NCBI GenBank assembly: GCA_030434245.1
Contig: JAUISX010000002.1
Coordinates: 434,001 to 498,000 of the forward strand
Direction: 5' to 3'
From: Porphyromonadaceae bacterium W3.11
Lineage (GTDB): Bacteria > Bacteroidota > Bacteroidia > Bacteroidales > Porphyromonadaceae
Length of the DNA: 64,000 nt
Part shown: one piece after another, positions 37,179 to 47,617 of the stretch
How the letters are laid out: the number at the start of each line of letters is the position of its first letter
Position numbering within the stretch: the stretch's first letter is position 1
Translations under genes and position numbers: made by a program
The notes under the pieces: generated by a model
Database searches by the model: none
Told to the model about the DNA's origin: nothing
Seen by the model: the letters and a program-made list of their open reading frames with translations, nothing else

Positions 37179-37613
37179 TTATTCCGCAACACTCTTTGAA
37201 AATAAAATTCATTTAACCCTGTGTCGTCATGGGTATGTCATAATAAGAGATGTGCACTTACCTAAATGTTGCGTGAAAATTAATAAGTGTTTATCTTTCA
37301 TGTAAATGTACAAAAAACGGTATGTTTCGTCTTATTACAATCCATAAGTATCAGCATTGTGTCTTTTGGACTTAAGAATACAATCGTATTATTACTAGGT
37401 GAGCTATTTAAGACCACACTATTTTTTTTTGAGATGCTTGTTCAGGTCTTGAGTCTTTTTTGTTTTCTTAATACGTACCCATAAGGATAAGATCTTTACT
37501 CTCGGTAAATATTTGTATGTTTGCAACGTTGAGTTTGACATAAAGAATGATATTTGGAGCACTTGTCTGTAGTTGAGAGGCTTTTGCTCCGCTAGTTATA
37601 GATAAAATAGAGA
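37179..37613. other. Intergenic region before the L,D-transpeptidase pair
   Basis: This 435-base stretch lies between divergent genes. A TATGTTTG element at 37516-37523 is the likely promoter of the plus-strand genes. I see no gene in the AT-rich part from 37200 to 37480. Confidence 0.55.
37516..37523 (+). promoter_or_regulatory. Probable -7 element of the L,D-transpeptidase operon
   Basis: TATGTTTG matches TAnnTTTG. It is about 90 nt before the first gene. A TTTA at 37495-37498 is the nearest -33-like sequence, at a 17-nt spacing. Confidence 0.4.
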
Positions 37614-38639
37614 ATGTATCGGATATTCCAGTTGGGAAACGTTATATTGCTACTAGTTTTCTTCCTTTCATGCACTAATGCTAAGTCTAGTGTAGAGAAA
37701 GATGAGGATCGATTTCAAGCAGATACGTTGGCTGTAGAGTCTTCTGACCCAGAGCCGAAACTAGTAGAGAGTAGTGATATAGAGATCAGCAAAGACTTGC
37801 TGTATGATAAATATACTCTAGAGGATTCCTATGAGTATGAAGACACCGTTAGGACTTTTAAGTGGGATACTATTAAAGAGTACTTGGCTGTAGTGGAAAA
37901 TCATCATGATAGGCCAGAGCGGTGGGGGGTGCTTCAGAATTATAGGAATATGAACCGAGAGGCTCCCTTGGTGCATAACTGGCACCGAGATGAGGGCTAT
38001 CGACTGGTTACTGACTCGCTTGGTATCCATCGTTATCAGTCTGTGCCTCTTTATAGCGAGTCAGATAGTATAGTCCCAAGACGCTATGGTCGGGATGGTT
38101 CACCATTTCATCTTATAGATAGTATCGGGTCCTTCTACAAACTGAGTCTCCTTGACTCGGAAGAGGTGTGGCTCACCCAAAAAAGGTATGTGACACTCGT
38201 TCCCGATTCTGTGAGTATTGATCATGTCGTCTTTGTTGATGTCGCGGACCAAAACATAGCCTCTTTAGAGCGTGAGGCTCCTGCCAAGTGGGTAGTACGA
38301 AGTATGAATCCAGCAACTACAGGAAAGCATAATCCTCCTTATGGTCATGAGACTCCCCTCGGCATTTTTATGCTTCAGCAGAAAAAGAGAAAGATGTTTT
38401 ACCTGAAAGACGGAACTTCTGACTTGGCTGGGTACGCTCCATACGCTTCACGCTTTTCGAATGGAGGATATATACATGGAGTCCCAGTTAATGGAGTGAA
38501 TTCAAAAGAAATAGAGTATAGCCGGACGTTGGGGACGATTCCCCGTTCACATATGTGTGTGCGTAATGCGACGTCACATGCTGAGTTTGTATATAATTGG
38601 GCTCCCACATTGGGTGCATTTGTGATTGTTATAGAATAA
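37614..38639 (+). CDS. L,D-transpeptidase lipoprotein (YkuD domain)
   Basis: The 341-residue protein starts with a lipoprotein signal (VILLLVFFLSC), so it should be anchored in the envelope. A Ser/Glu/Asp-rich linker follows. The C-terminal YkuD domain has YIHGVPVN and the active-site motif SHMCVR with Cys315 as nucleophile. L,D-transpeptidases make 3-3 cross-links in peptidoglycan or attach lipoproteins to it. A second enzyme of a different YkuD subfamily starts 27 nt downstream, so the two are likely co-expressed. Confidence 0.85.
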   Translation: MYRIFQLGNVILLLVFFLSCTNAKSSVEKDEDRFQADTLAVESSDPEPKLVESSDIEISKDLLYDKYTLEDSYEYEDTVRTFKWDTIKEYLAVVENHHDRPERWGVLQNYRNMNREAPLVHNWHRDEGYRLVTDSLGIHRYQSVPLYSESDSIVPRRYGRDGSPFHLIDSIGSFYKLSLLDSEEVWLTQKRYVTLVPDSVSIDHVVFVDVADQNIASLEREAPAKWVVRSMNPATTGKHNPPYGHETPLGIFMLQQKKRKMFYLKDGTSDLAGYAPYASRFSNGGYIHGVPVNGVNSKEIEYSRTLGTIPRSHMCVRNATSHAEFVYNWAPTLGAFVIVIE

Positions 38640-38666
38640 GATTTTAATAAAAAAGGGTTGAAGGGA

Positions 38667-39362
38667 ATGTTTAGAAAAGTATTGCTAGGATTTATTGCGG
38701 TGTGTATAGCAGCATTATCTCCCTCTAGGACTGAGGCATCGAGAGAAGTTGGAGCTATTTATCTCAATGATTCTGTGGTGGTGGAGGGTGCACTATATGC
38801 TACATTGAAGCTAAATGATGTGGTTGGCTTCGATGCCTTTAGAACTGCACTGAGAGGGTATAATAAGATTGAGGAAAAGGGCCGTGAGGTCCTCACACTC
38901 ATCGATTTTTCTAAGCCATCTACCGAAGAACGTATGGTGGTGATAGATATGGCTCACCAAAGGGTCCTTTGCAAGAGTCTAGTGGCTCATGGTAGAAATA
39001 GCGGGGATATGATGGCAACTCGATTCTCCAACAAGGAGGGATCCTATATGAGTTCGCTTGGATTTTTTCTTACTGGTGGAACTTACAACGGCAGTAATGG
39101 TTACTCTCTAAAATTGTATGGGCTAGAAAAGGGGGTTAATGATCTGGCCTATAAGCGTGCGATCGTAATGCACGGAGCAGATTATTGTGATCCAAGTGTT
39201 GTGGCTGGCGGACATCGTTTAGGCCGGAGCTTAGGCTGTCCAGCTGTGCCTCGTCAGTTGGCGAAGGAGGTGATTGATACGATTAAAGATGGAAGTGTAC
39301 TTTTTATCTACGCTAAGGATCAATGGTATCAATCTCATAGTGCCATTTTAAAGGACGCATAA
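38667..39362 (+). CDS. L,D-transpeptidase catalytic-domain protein (YkuD_2 type)
   Basis: From the ATG at 38667 the protein has 231 residues with a signal peptide (FRKVLLGFIAVCIAALSPSR). The catalytic part shows ERMVVIDMAHQRVL, KRAIVMHGADYC and GRSLGCPAVP with Cys191 as expected nucleophile. This is the murein L,D-transpeptidase subfamily common in Bacteroidetes. An upstream in-frame TTG exists (38658), but the ATG gives a standard signal peptide. It probably works in the periplasm together with the preceding lipoprotein. Confidence 0.82.
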   Translation: MFRKVLLGFIAVCIAALSPSRTEASREVGAIYLNDSVVVEGALYATLKLNDVVGFDAFRTALRGYNKIEEKGREVLTLIDFSKPSTEERMVVIDMAHQRVLCKSLVAHGRNSGDMMATRFSNKEGSYMSSLGFFLTGGTYNGSNGYSLKLYGLEKGVNDLAYKRAIVMHGADYCDPSVVAGGHRLGRSLGCPAVPRQLAKEVIDTIKDGSVLFIYAKDQWYQSHSAILKDA

Positions 39363-39478
39363 CAACATCTTCCTACTGTATCCATCTGTTGGAATATAAG
39401 GTGATTCAGGGGTTTGAACGATAACTCCTGAATCATTTGCTGTCTAATTTATGATAAGGCATTTTGAGCTAGATTGGG

Positions 39479-39486
39479 TATATTTG
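39479..39486 (+). promoter_or_regulatory. Probable -7 element of lepA
   Basis: TATATTTG matches TAnnTTTG and lies 30 nt before the lepA ATG. The upstream -33 element is not evident at the usual distance. Confidence 0.4.
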
Positions 39487-39516
39487 TAAGCTAAAGAAAT
39501 ATAATATAAAGACTAC

Positions 39517-41304
39517 ATGAAGCATATTCGAAATTTTTGCATCATTGCACATATTGACCACGGTAAGAGTACTCTAGCCGATCGACTATTGGAATTTACC
39601 CACACTGTAAATCAAAAAGATTCGCAGGATCAGCTCCTAGATGACATGGATTTGGAGCGAGAGCGAGGCATTACGATCAAGAGTCATGCTGTGCAGATGG
39701 ATTATATATATAAGGGGGAGAAATATGTACTGAATCTTATTGACACCCCAGGACACGTGGACTTCTCGTATGAGGTCTCTCGGTCTATCGCTGCGTGTGA
39801 GGGGGCTTTGCTGATTGTGGATGCTGCCCAGGGAATTCAAGCTCAGACCATCTCCAATCTTTATATGGCTTTGGAGCAAGATCTAACCATCATCCCTGTG
39901 CTCAATAAGATCGACTTGCCTAGTGCTAGACCCGAAGAAGTGGGAGAGGAGATTGTTAACCTCTTGGGGTGTGATGAGAGCGAAATCCTGAGAGCCAGTG
40001 GAAAGACTGGTGAAGGGGTGGAGGATATCCTTGCCGCAATTATAGAGCGAGTAGCCCCACCTGTGGGAGATCCTGAAGCACCGCTACAGTGTCTGATTTT
40101 TGACTCCGTCTTTAATCCATATAGAGGGATTATTGCTTATTACAAGGTGGTTAATGGGGTTATTCATAGTGGAGACAAGGTTAAATTTGTTGCTACCGGA
40201 AAAGAGTATGAGGCTGACGAGGTCGGGACTCTTCGGATAGCTATGATCCCTAAGAAGGAGGTCCGAACTGGTGATGTAGGCTATATCATCTCTGGAATAA
40301 AGACCTCAACAGAGGTAAAGGTCGGAGATACCATTACTCATGTACAAGGAGGTGCAACAACAGGCATTGAGGGCTTCGAGGAGGTTAAGCCGATGGTGTT
40401 TGCTGGAGTCTATCCGATCGAAACCTCTGAGTTTGAGAATCTGCGTACCGCTATAGAAAAGCTTCAGCTCAATGATGCTTCGCTGACGTTCACTCCGGAG
40501 AGCTCTGTCGCCCTTGGCTTTGGTTTTCGTTGTGGTTTCCTTGGGTTATTACACATGGAGATAGTTCAGGAGCGTCTGGATAGGGAGTTTGATATGAATG
40601 TGATCACGACAGTTCCCAACGTCTCTTACTTTGTTTATACTAAAAAAGGTGAGAAGATAGAGGTGCATAACCCCTCGGGGTTACCAGACCCTGCTACCAT
40701 AGACTATATAGAAGAGCCGATGATCAGGGCCTCTATTATAACGACTACGGACTACATTGGTCCTATCATGACCTTATGTCTGGGCAAGCGTGGTAACCTC
40801 GTAAGGCAAGACTATCTATTTGGTAATCGTATAGAGCTTGTTTATGATTTGCCCTTAGGAGAGATTGTGATTGATTTCTATGACCGACTAAAGAGCGTGA
40901 GTAGGGGGTATGCTTCCTTTGACTATTATATCAATAATTATCAACGCTCTTCGCTCGTCAAGGTGGATATCTTGTTAAATGGCGAGAGTGTAGATGCCTT
41001 GTCAGTACTTACTCATATCGATAATGCTCAGAGTTTGGGCCGTCGTATGTGTGAGAAGCTCAAGGAGTTAATTCCAAGACAGCAGTTTGATATTGCTGTT
41101 CAGGCTGCTATCGGTGCGAAGATTATCGCACGAGAGACTATCAAAGCTGTTCGAAAGGATGTTACGGCGAAGTGCTACGGAGGGGATATCTCTCGAAAGC
41201 GTAAGTTGCTAGAGAAGCAGAAAGAAGGTAAGAAAAGGATGAAACAGGTGGGTAACGTAGAAGTGCCACAGAAAGCCTTCTTAGCTGTCCTGAAGTTAGA
41301 CTAA
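39517..41304 (+). CDS. lepA: Elongation factor 4
   Basis: The 595-residue GTPase has the G1 loop [14 protein letters not shown], the switch motif [20 protein letters not shown], and the LepA-specific C-terminal domain ([38 protein letters not shown]). EF-4 binds ribosomes and is linked to back-translocation and to 30S assembly under stress. Length is normal, and dnaB follows 30 nt later. Confidence 0.97.
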   Translation: MKHIRNFCIIAHIDHGKSTLADRLLEFTHTVNQKDSQDQLLDDMDLERERGITIKSHAVQMDYIYKGEKYVLNLIDTPGHVDFSYEVSRSIAACEGALLIVDAAQGIQAQTISNLYMALEQDLTIIPVLNKIDLPSARPEEVGEEIVNLLGCDESEILRASGKTGEGVEDILAAIIERVAPPVGDPEAPLQCLIFDSVFNPYRGIIAYYKVVNGVIHSGDKVKFVATGKEYEADEVGTLRIAMIPKKEVRTGDVGYIISGIKTSTEVKVGDTITHVQGGATTGIEGFEEVKPMVFAGVYPIETSEFENLRTAIEKLQLNDASLTFTPESSVALGFGFRCGFLGLLHMEIVQERLDREFDMNVITTVPNVSYFVYTKKGEKIEVHNPSGLPDPATIDYIEEPMIRASIITTTDYIGPIMTLCLGKRGNLVRQDYLFGNRIELVYDLPLGEIVIDFYDRLKSVSRGYASFDYYINNYQRSSLVKVDILLNGESVDALSVLTHIDNAQSLGRRMCEKLKELIPRQQFDIAVQAAIGAKIIARETIKAVRKDVTAKCYGGDISRKRKLLEKQKEGKKRMKQVGNVEVPQKAFLAVLKLD

Positions 41305-41334
41305 ATAAATTTGTTACGGGTAAGAAGATAAGAT

Positions 41335-42903
41335 ATGCCAAGTCCAGAAAAATTTACTACAGACTATGCTTATAGTGAAGCACAGGTCAGTAGCCAAACG
41401 AGTAAGAGCGTCCCTAAGTCTGTCTCTAAGGCGTTGGCATCCACTGTCCCGCCTCATAATATCGAGGTGGAGCAGATGGTATTGGGTGCTCTTATCTTGG
41501 AGCGGGATGCGTTTCCATCCGTTTCGGAAATCCTAAGGCCTGAGTGTTTTTATGATACTCGAAATAGGTATGTATATGAGGCTATTCAGCAATTGGCTTT
41601 GGATGAAAAGCCGATTGATGCCCAGACGGTCGTAGAGCAATTAAAATTAGATGGAAAGCTCCAAGTGACAGATGGGCTAGCATACGTTGCAACCTTATCA
41701 GCTCTCGTTAACTCTACTGCTCACTTAGAGTTCCACGCACGACTTCTTTTTGATAAGATGTTGCAGCGTGATTTGATTTCGTTTGGTAATAGTGTTATTA
41801 ATAATGCTTTTGACGAATCGAACCCAGTCACAGACACCATGGCAGATGCTGAGAGTCGGCTCTTTGAGATCACTCAGGGGGCAGACAAAGATGATGTGCA
41901 GCATGTGAGTGAGTTATTGAAGGGAGCACTGAAAGATATTGAGCAGGCCGCCGAGCGAGAGGAGGGTATCAGTGGTATATATACTGGTTTTCGTGAGATC
42001 GATGAGATGACCTCTGGTTGGCACCCCAGTGACTTGGTGATTCTGGCAGCACGTCCAGGTATGGGTAAGACCGCTTTTGTCCTCTCTATGGCGAGGGCTA
42101 TGGCTGTGGATTATGGTATTCCTGTGGCTATATTCAGTCTGGAGATGAGTAAGGGGCAGTTGATTAATCGTCTGATTGTAAACCATACAGAAGTTCCTAA
42201 TGATACGATTAAGCGAGGTAAACTTACATCCGATCAGATGCAGCAAATTGTAGATGCTCTTCCTACTCTAGAGAGAGCCCCAATTTATATAGATGATAAT
42301 GCTGGCTTGTCTGTCTTCGACCTTCGAAGTAAGGCACGTCGTCTCGTTAGGGAAAATGGAGTTAAGCTCATCGTGATTGACTACCTGCAATTGATGACAG
42401 CAAGTGGACTTAAGGCTAATGCCAATCGTGAGCAGGAGGTTAGTACTATCAGTCGTTCACTAAAGCAATTAGCCAAGGAGTTGAATATAACGGTAATAGC
42501 TTTATCTCAGTTGAATCGTAGCGTGGAGTCTCGTCCCAAGGAGGGTAAGCGACCACAGCTATCAGACTTGCGTGAGTCTGGAGCAATTGAGCAAGATGCC
42601 GATATGGTCTGTTTTATTCACCGTCCAGAGTACTATGGTATTATTGAGGACGAAGATAATAGAGATGTGAGGGGATTGGCAGAATTTATTATTGCAAAGC
42701 ACCGTAATGGTCAGATAGGGTCGAAGTACTTACGATTCCAAGATTATATTATCAAGTTCTCCTCTGCATTGGATCATGAGGTTTATAATGATAATGTACA
42801 GACCTTTAGCTCTCGCATCAATGAGTCCCCATCTATGGGAGCCGGAAATAGGACTGGTGACCCTATATTAGATAGTATGGATGATGGCGGACTAACGGTT
42901 TGA
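41335..42903 (+). CDS. dnaB: Replicative DNA helicase
   Basis: The 522-residue protein has the DnaB N-terminal domain (PPHNIEVEQMVLGALILERD) and the RecA-like domain with Walker A ARPGMGKTAF, Walker B LIVIDYLQLM and the arginine region QLSDLRESGAIEQDADMV. DnaB is the hexameric helicase at the fork. The N-terminal 35 residues are a Ser/Thr-rich extension. No intein is present. It may be translationally linked to lepA. Confidence 0.97.
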   Translation: MPSPEKFTTDYAYSEAQVSSQTSKSVPKSVSKALASTVPPHNIEVEQMVLGALILERDAFPSVSEILRPECFYDTRNRYVYEAIQQLALDEKPIDAQTVVEQLKLDGKLQVTDGLAYVATLSALVNSTAHLEFHARLLFDKMLQRDLISFGNSVINNAFDESNPVTDTMADAESRLFEITQGADKDDVQHVSELLKGALKDIEQAAEREEGISGIYTGFREIDEMTSGWHPSDLVILAARPGMGKTAFVLSMARAMAVDYGIPVAIFSLEMSKGQLINRLIVNHTEVPNDTIKRGKLTSDQMQQIVDALPTLERAPIYIDDNAGLSVFDLRSKARRLVRENGVKLIVIDYLQLMTASGLKANANREQEVSTISRSLKQLAKELNITVIALSQLNRSVESRPKEGKRPQLSDLRESGAIEQDADMVCFIHRPEYYGIIEDEDNRDVRGLAEFIIAKHRNGQIGSKYLRFQDYIIKFSSALDHEVYNDNVQTFSSRINESPSMGAGNRTGDPILDSMDDGGLTV

Positions 42904-42934
42904 TCATGTTTTTGTAAAATATAAGGAGAGAAGA

Positions 42935-43639
42935 ATGAAGAAGAAACTAAAATTAGTGGCTCTTACTGGTGCTGGCATGAGTGCTGAAAGTGGTATCGCT
43001 ACTTTTAGGGATTCAGGTGGACTGTGGGAGCAGTATGATGTCGAAGATGTGGCAAGTGCTGAGGGCTTTAGACGTAATCCCGAATTGGTCATTAACTTTG
43101 CTAATGATCGTCGTGAACAGTGCGTCCAAGCGATGCCCAATGAGGGTCATATGTTACTTGCCGATCTTGAGGATGACTTCGATGTTACAGTGGTAACTCA
43201 AAACATAGACGATCTCCATGAGCGAGCTGGCAGTAGCCATGTGATTCATCTGCATGGTGAGCTAATGAAGTGCTGTAGTGTAGCTAACTTGTCTAACCCT
43301 TTGCCACTGCCTGAGGGACGTCTAAGGATGACTGTAGAGGATCAGGATGAGAGGGGGAATATGCTTCGTCCATTCATTGTTTACTTTGGCGAGCCTGTGC
43401 CACGAATGACCGATGCGATGAGAGAGGTAGAGCAAGCGGATATCTTTCTGATCGTAGGCACGAGCTTGAATGTCTATCCTGCTGCTGGGTTGGTTCAGTT
43501 TGTTCGCAAGGGTGTACCTATCTATCTTATAGATCCTAAAGAGGTACCAGGCTCAAGCTCATTTCATCACTTAAGGATGGGAGGTAGTGAAGGGATGAAA
43601 GTGCTTAAGGAAATACTGGATGAAAAATATAGCCAATGA
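42935..43639 (+). CDS. cobB: Sirtuin, NAD-dependent protein deacylase, without zinc cysteines
   Basis: The 234-residue protein has the sirtuin core: LTGAGMSAESGIATFRDSGG, VVTQNIDDLHERAG, the catalytic histidine in HLHGEL, and FLIVGTSLNVYPAAGL. The zinc module normally carries two CxxC pairs. Here the corresponding stretch has only an adjacent CC (KCCSVANLSN), so the structural zinc is probably lost. Sirtuins remove acyl groups from lysines using NAD. The stop overlaps the start of dgt by 4 nt (ATGA), so the two are translationally coupled. Confidence 0.92.
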   Translation: MKKKLKLVALTGAGMSAESGIATFRDSGGLWEQYDVEDVASAEGFRRNPELVINFANDRREQCVQAMPNEGHMLLADLEDDFDVTVVTQNIDDLHERAGSSHVIHLHGELMKCCSVANLSNPLPLPEGRLRMTVEDQDERGNMLRPFIVYFGEPVPRMTDAMREVEQADIFLIVGTSLNVYPAAGLVQFVRKGVPIYLIDPKEVPGSSSFHHLRMGGSEGMKVLKEILDEKYSQ

Positions 43640-44988
43640 GTAAGAGCACAGAGAGAATGGAGTGGCGACGACTCGTGAGTGATCGTCGATTTGGTTTAGA
43701 GAATTATGAGCAGAAGCAATCCAATAGGACTGACTTCCAGAGGGATTATGACAGACTAATATTTTCTGCTCCATTTCGCAGGTTGCAGAATAAGACTCAG
43801 GTCTTTCCTCTTCCTGGTCGTATATTCGTTCATAATAGGCTCACTCATAGTTTGGAGGTGAGCTGCATTGGACGCTCACTAGGGACTCAGATTGGTCGCT
43901 CTATTTGTGAACGAGAGCCTGACATCGGAGTGGATCATTCTGATTTTGGGGCGATCGTCTCAGCTGCTTGTTTGGCACATGATATGGGCAACCCGCCTTT
44001 TGGTCATGCTGGCGAGCGTGCTATAAGTGCATTTTTCCTTGAAGGGAAAGGACAGAAGTGGCTTGATCAAGTAAGAGAAGAAGGGGACCGGTGGCAAGAC
44101 TTTGCTCATTTCGAAGGAAATGCAAATGCTATTAGGCTCTTGACTCATGCCTTTAAAGGGCGTCGGGATGGAGGCTTTGTGTTGACTTATAGCACATTGG
44201 CTTCTGTTGTGAAGTATCCATATACCTCGGAGGATTCTGAAGAGGATGGAAAGTTTGGCTTCTTTGCTACCGAGGAGGAGAGCTACAGTCGGATAGCGAA
44301 CCATCTGGGGATATTGAGACTGTCGGAGGATGGGGGACTGCCCCGCTTCGCACGCCATCCACTGGTCTATTTGGTAGAAGCAGCGGATGATATCTGCTAT
44401 CAAATCATGGATCTGGAGGATGCCTATAAGCTCAAACTGATCAGCAAAAAGGAGTGTATGGAGCTTATGACCGCATTCTTACATCCAGATCGTATGCCGG
44501 GAGTAGAGGCGGTGCTTCAGAAAGTAACTGATGATAATGAGCAGATAGCATACCTTAGGAGTACTGCTATAGGAGCATTGGTGGAAGCTTCTATTACTAC
44601 ATTTCTGAAGTATGAAGAGGATATTATGTGTGGGACGTTCAGAGGGAGTTTGATCAAGTCTATGCCGGAGCGTGAGCGAGAAGCATATAAGAGAGCCAGA
44701 GAGGTTGCCTTTAGTAAGATTTATTTCGCCAAAGAAGTTTTGGATATTGAGTTTGCGGGTTTTCGTATCTTTGAGTACCTTCTGGATACGTTGATTGAGG
44801 CACAGACCAAGCCTGACAACGCTTATTCTAGACTTTGGTTCAATCGTATCCCTCCACAATATGATATGAGTCGTAAGAGTATGTATGGTAAGATTCAGTC
44901 CGCACTTGATTACATCAGTGGGATGACGGATGTCTATGCTTTGGATCTCTATCGCAAATTTACAGGGATGAGTTTACCAGCCATTTAA
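43636..44988 (+). CDS. dgt: Deoxyguanosinetriphosphate triphosphohydrolase-like protein
   Basis: The 450-residue HD-domain protein has the metal motifs HNRLTHSLEVSCIGRSLG and CLAHDMGNPPFGHAGE, a later YLVEAADDICYQIMDLEDA with the distal aspartate, and NAIRLLTHAF. Enzymes of this family hydrolyse dNTPs to nucleosides and triphosphate, which controls dNTP pools. The overlap with the sirtuin gene means that the two products are made in linked amounts, though no functional link is known to me. Confidence 0.92.
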   Translation: MSKSTERMEWRRLVSDRRFGLENYEQKQSNRTDFQRDYDRLIFSAPFRRLQNKTQVFPLPGRIFVHNRLTHSLEVSCIGRSLGTQIGRSICEREPDIGVDHSDFGAIVSAACLAHDMGNPPFGHAGERAISAFFLEGKGQKWLDQVREEGDRWQDFAHFEGNANAIRLLTHAFKGRRDGGFVLTYSTLASVVKYPYTSEDSEEDGKFGFFATEEESYSRIANHLGILRLSEDGGLPRFARHPLVYLVEAADDICYQIMDLEDAYKLKLISKKECMELMTAFLHPDRMPGVEAVLQKVTDDNEQIAYLRSTAIGALVEASITTFLKYEEDIMCGTFRGSLIKSMPEREREAYKRAREVAFSKIYFAKEVLDIEFAGFRIFEYLLDTLIEAQTKPDNAYSRLWFNRIPPQYDMSRKSMYGKIQSALDYISGMTDVYALDLYRKFTGMSLPAI

Positions 44989-44999
44989 GATAAGAATTG

Positions 45000-45007
45000 T
45001 ACCTTTG
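45000..45007 (+). promoter_or_regulatory. Probable -7 element of ftsK
   Basis: TACCTTTG matches TAnnTTTG. The predicted transcript would start near 45014, after the possible TTG start at 45005, which supports the ATG at 45053 as the real start of ftsK. Confidence 0.45.
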
Positions 45008-45052
45008 TCTCTTAAAAAAATAGAGACTAATGTAGAGCATAGTATAGTAACG

Positions 45053-47593
45053 ATGAGTAAAAAAACTAGAGAAAGAGTTGTCCCCAGAGCTAACGTCCGT
45101 AGGACATCAGCATCGAAGGATGGAGGTATGCGTGAGCAGTGGAGAAATGCCTTTACGAGGATGAAGGAGGAGCGTGCATATACAACCATTACAGGTGGCT
45201 TACTAACGTTGCTTGCCCTCTTTTTGCTAGTCGCTTTATTCTCTTACCTTAAGTATGGTGCTGCTGATCAAAGCGTCTTGATGAATAGCTCGGGACTTTC
45301 TCCTGAGGAGTTCAGCAAGAAGATAGATGGCAAAACAGGTGTGATCGGCTATCAACTCATGAACCAGATGGTTAATGAGTGGGTAGGGTTAGGGGTCGTA
45401 TTCATTATTTACCTTATTGGTGCTATTGGCGTTGGGCTTCTTAAGATACCCTATCTGCGAGTTAAGTATTTTAAGACCATTTTCTTTAGTGTTATTGCCA
45501 CTTTTTGGAGTTCACTAACGTTAGCAAGTCTTTTCAAGCCATTTGTAGGGCGTTTTTTCTTTTATCCTGGTGGCGTATTGGGACATCAGATGTTTCGTCA
45601 ATTGAAGATCATGATCGGATGGCCTGGAGTCATACTTGTGATCATTCTAGGCTTATTATTGATCTTATTCATTTTCTTTGAGCCGATCAGACATCGATAC
45701 CTGCATTGGACAAGTAGAAAATGGGTCCAGACAGAATCTCCAGAAGAAGAGATCATAAAAGAAAAGAAAGAGAAAAATTGGGGCCTTGGGAAGTATTTTA
45801 GTCGAAAAAAGAAGTCAAAGAAAGATGCCACCCCTTCAGAGCCAGTTCCTGCTACGCCTGAAATGCCTATTGTTAATGAGACGCCTGCAGGCCCACCTGT
45901 AAAGCCTGTAGTTGGTGGCACTACTGAGCTGTCTTCTATGCCTAGAGCTAAGACTAGTGTACCTTCAAAGGAAGGGGACTTGAAAATTGACGTGGTCGAT
46001 CTGAGGAATGCTACAGATGAAGTCTCAGTGAGTGAGGCTGAGGCGAGAGCTAAGCAGTTGGTCTCAGAGCAAGGGTTGTATGACCCTAAGTTGGAGCTCT
46101 CTAGATATGAGATGCCTAGTATAGAGCTCTTACGGAAGTACGACCAAGAGAATGAGGAGATCGATCAGCGAGAGATCGATGAGAATAAGCAACTTATCAT
46201 TAGTACCCTTGAGAGCTTTAGAATAGAGATAACCTCTATTACGGCTACCGTAGGTCCAGCTATTACTCTATATGAGGTGGTCCCTGCTGCTGGTATCCAT
46301 ATCTCTAAAATTAAGAGCTTAGAGGATAATATCTCTATGAGCCTGTCAGCGATGGGTATCCGTATCATAGCACCTATTCCTGGTAAGGGAACGATAGGTC
46401 TGGAAGTGCCTAATAAGAATCCTCGCATAGTAAGTATGCGATCAGTAATTGCATCGAAAGCTTTCCAAGAGAGTAAGGCTCAGTTGCCTGTTGCTTTTGG
46501 TAGGACCATTACTAATGATGTCTTTATTTTTGATTTAGCGAAGACGCCTCACCTCTTGATAGCAGGGGCTACAGGTCAGGGTAAGTCCGTCGGGCTGAAT
46601 GCTGTGATAACCTCACTCCTATATAAAAAGCACCCCACAGAACTCAAGTTCGTGATGATTGACCCGAAGATGGTGGAGTTTAGCATGTATGGTAAAATAG
46701 AAAAGCACTATATGGCTAAGCTGGTAGAGGAAGATCAAGTCATCATTACTGATCCTAAGCGAGTTCTAGATACGCTTAATTCTCTCTGTGAGGAAATGGA
46801 GCAGCGTTACACATTGTTGGCAAAGGCTAATATGCGTAACATAAAGGAGTATAACGAACGCTTCAAAAAGAGATTGCTCAATCCTGAACATGGACATAAA
46901 TTCTTACCATACATAGTTTTGATAATAGATGAGTATGGTGATTTGATGCTCACGGGCGGTAAGGAGATAGAAATGCCTATTACTCGCTTAGCTCAAAAAG
47001 CAAGAGCTGTAGGTATTCACGCGATTATTGCCACTCAGAGACCAATGGCCTCCATCATTACTGGGGCGATTAAGGCTAACTTCCCAGGTCGTATTGCTTT
47101 TAAGGTGATGTCATCTACTGACTCAAGAATCATTTTAGATACCTCTGGAGCCAATCGATTAATAGGTAGAGGTGATAGTCTGTATTCTCAAGGGAATGAT
47201 TTGACACGTGTACAGTGTGCCTTTGTCGACACTCCTGAGGTTAATGCATTGGTTGATTTTATCAGTAGTCAAAGAGGATTTTCTGAGGCATATGAACTTC
47301 CTAAGCCAGTTCCAGAGGGACCTTCAGGCGATGGCTTTGTTGGTGATGGGGCGAAGGACCCTTCCCAAAGAGATGAGCTATTTAATGAGGTGGCATACCG
47401 ATTGGTAGTGGAGCAGAGAGCTAGTACTTCTTTTATACAACAAATATTTGCGATTGGATACAATAGAGCTGCTCGCTTGATGGTGCAGTTAGAGCATGCT
47501 GGTATAGTTGGGCCACAAGATGGGCAGAAGCCTAGAGAGGTACTTGTGCAGAATGAGGACCAATTAAGGCGAGTCCTTAATCCAGACGAATAA
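45053..47593 (+). CDS. ftsK: DNA translocase FtsK/SpoIIIE
   Basis: The 846-residue protein (from ATG 45053; an in-frame TTG at 45005 is less likely) has an N-terminal membrane domain with about four helices. A Lys/Pro-rich linker follows (residues about 240-310), then the alpha/beta motor with Walker A GATGQGKS (residues 505-512) and Walker B VLIIDEYGDLM. It ends in the gamma winged helix (FIQQIFAIGYNRAARLMVQL). FtsK anchors at the division septum and pumps chromosome ends for dimer resolution by XerCD. Confidence 0.95.
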   Translation: MSKKTRERVVPRANVRRTSASKDGGMREQWRNAFTRMKEERAYTTITGGLLTLLALFLLVALFSYLKYGAADQSVLMNSSGLSPEEFSKKIDGKTGVIGYQLMNQMVNEWVGLGVVFIIYLIGAIGVGLLKIPYLRVKYFKTIFFSVIATFWSSLTLASLFKPFVGRFFFYPGGVLGHQMFRQLKIMIGWPGVILVIILGLLLILFIFFEPIRHRYLHWTSRKWVQTESPEEEIIKEKKEKNWGLGKYFSRKKKSKKDATPSEPVPATPEMPIVNETPAGPPVKPVVGGTTELSSMPRAKTSVPSKEGDLKIDVVDLRNATDEVSVSEAEARAKQLVSEQGLYDPKLELSRYEMPSIELLRKYDQENEEIDQREIDENKQLIISTLESFRIEITSITATVGPAITLYEVVPAAGIHISKIKSLEDNISMSLSAMGIRIIAPIPGKGTIGLEVPNKNPRIVSMRSVIASKAFQESKAQLPVAFGRTITNDVFIFDLAKTPHLLIAGATGQGKSVGLNAVITSLLYKKHPTELKFVMIDPKMVEFSMYGKIEKHYMAKLVEEDQVIITDPKRVLDTLNSLCEEMEQRYTLLAKANMRNIKEYNERFKKRLLNPEHGHKFLPYIVLIIDEYGDLMLTGGKEIEMPITRLAQKARAVGIHAIIATQRPMASIITGAIKANFPGRIAFKVMSSTDSRIILDTSGANRLIGRGDSLYSQGNDLTRVQCAFVDTPEVNALVDFISSQRGFSEAYELPKPVPEGPSGDGFVGDGAKDPSQRDELFNEVAYRLVVEQRASTSFIQQIFAIGYNRAARLMVQLEHAGIVGPQDGQKPREVLVQNEDQLRRVLNPDE

Positions 47594-47617
47594 ACTTTTT
47601 TGTTTTGTTATTGTCAA

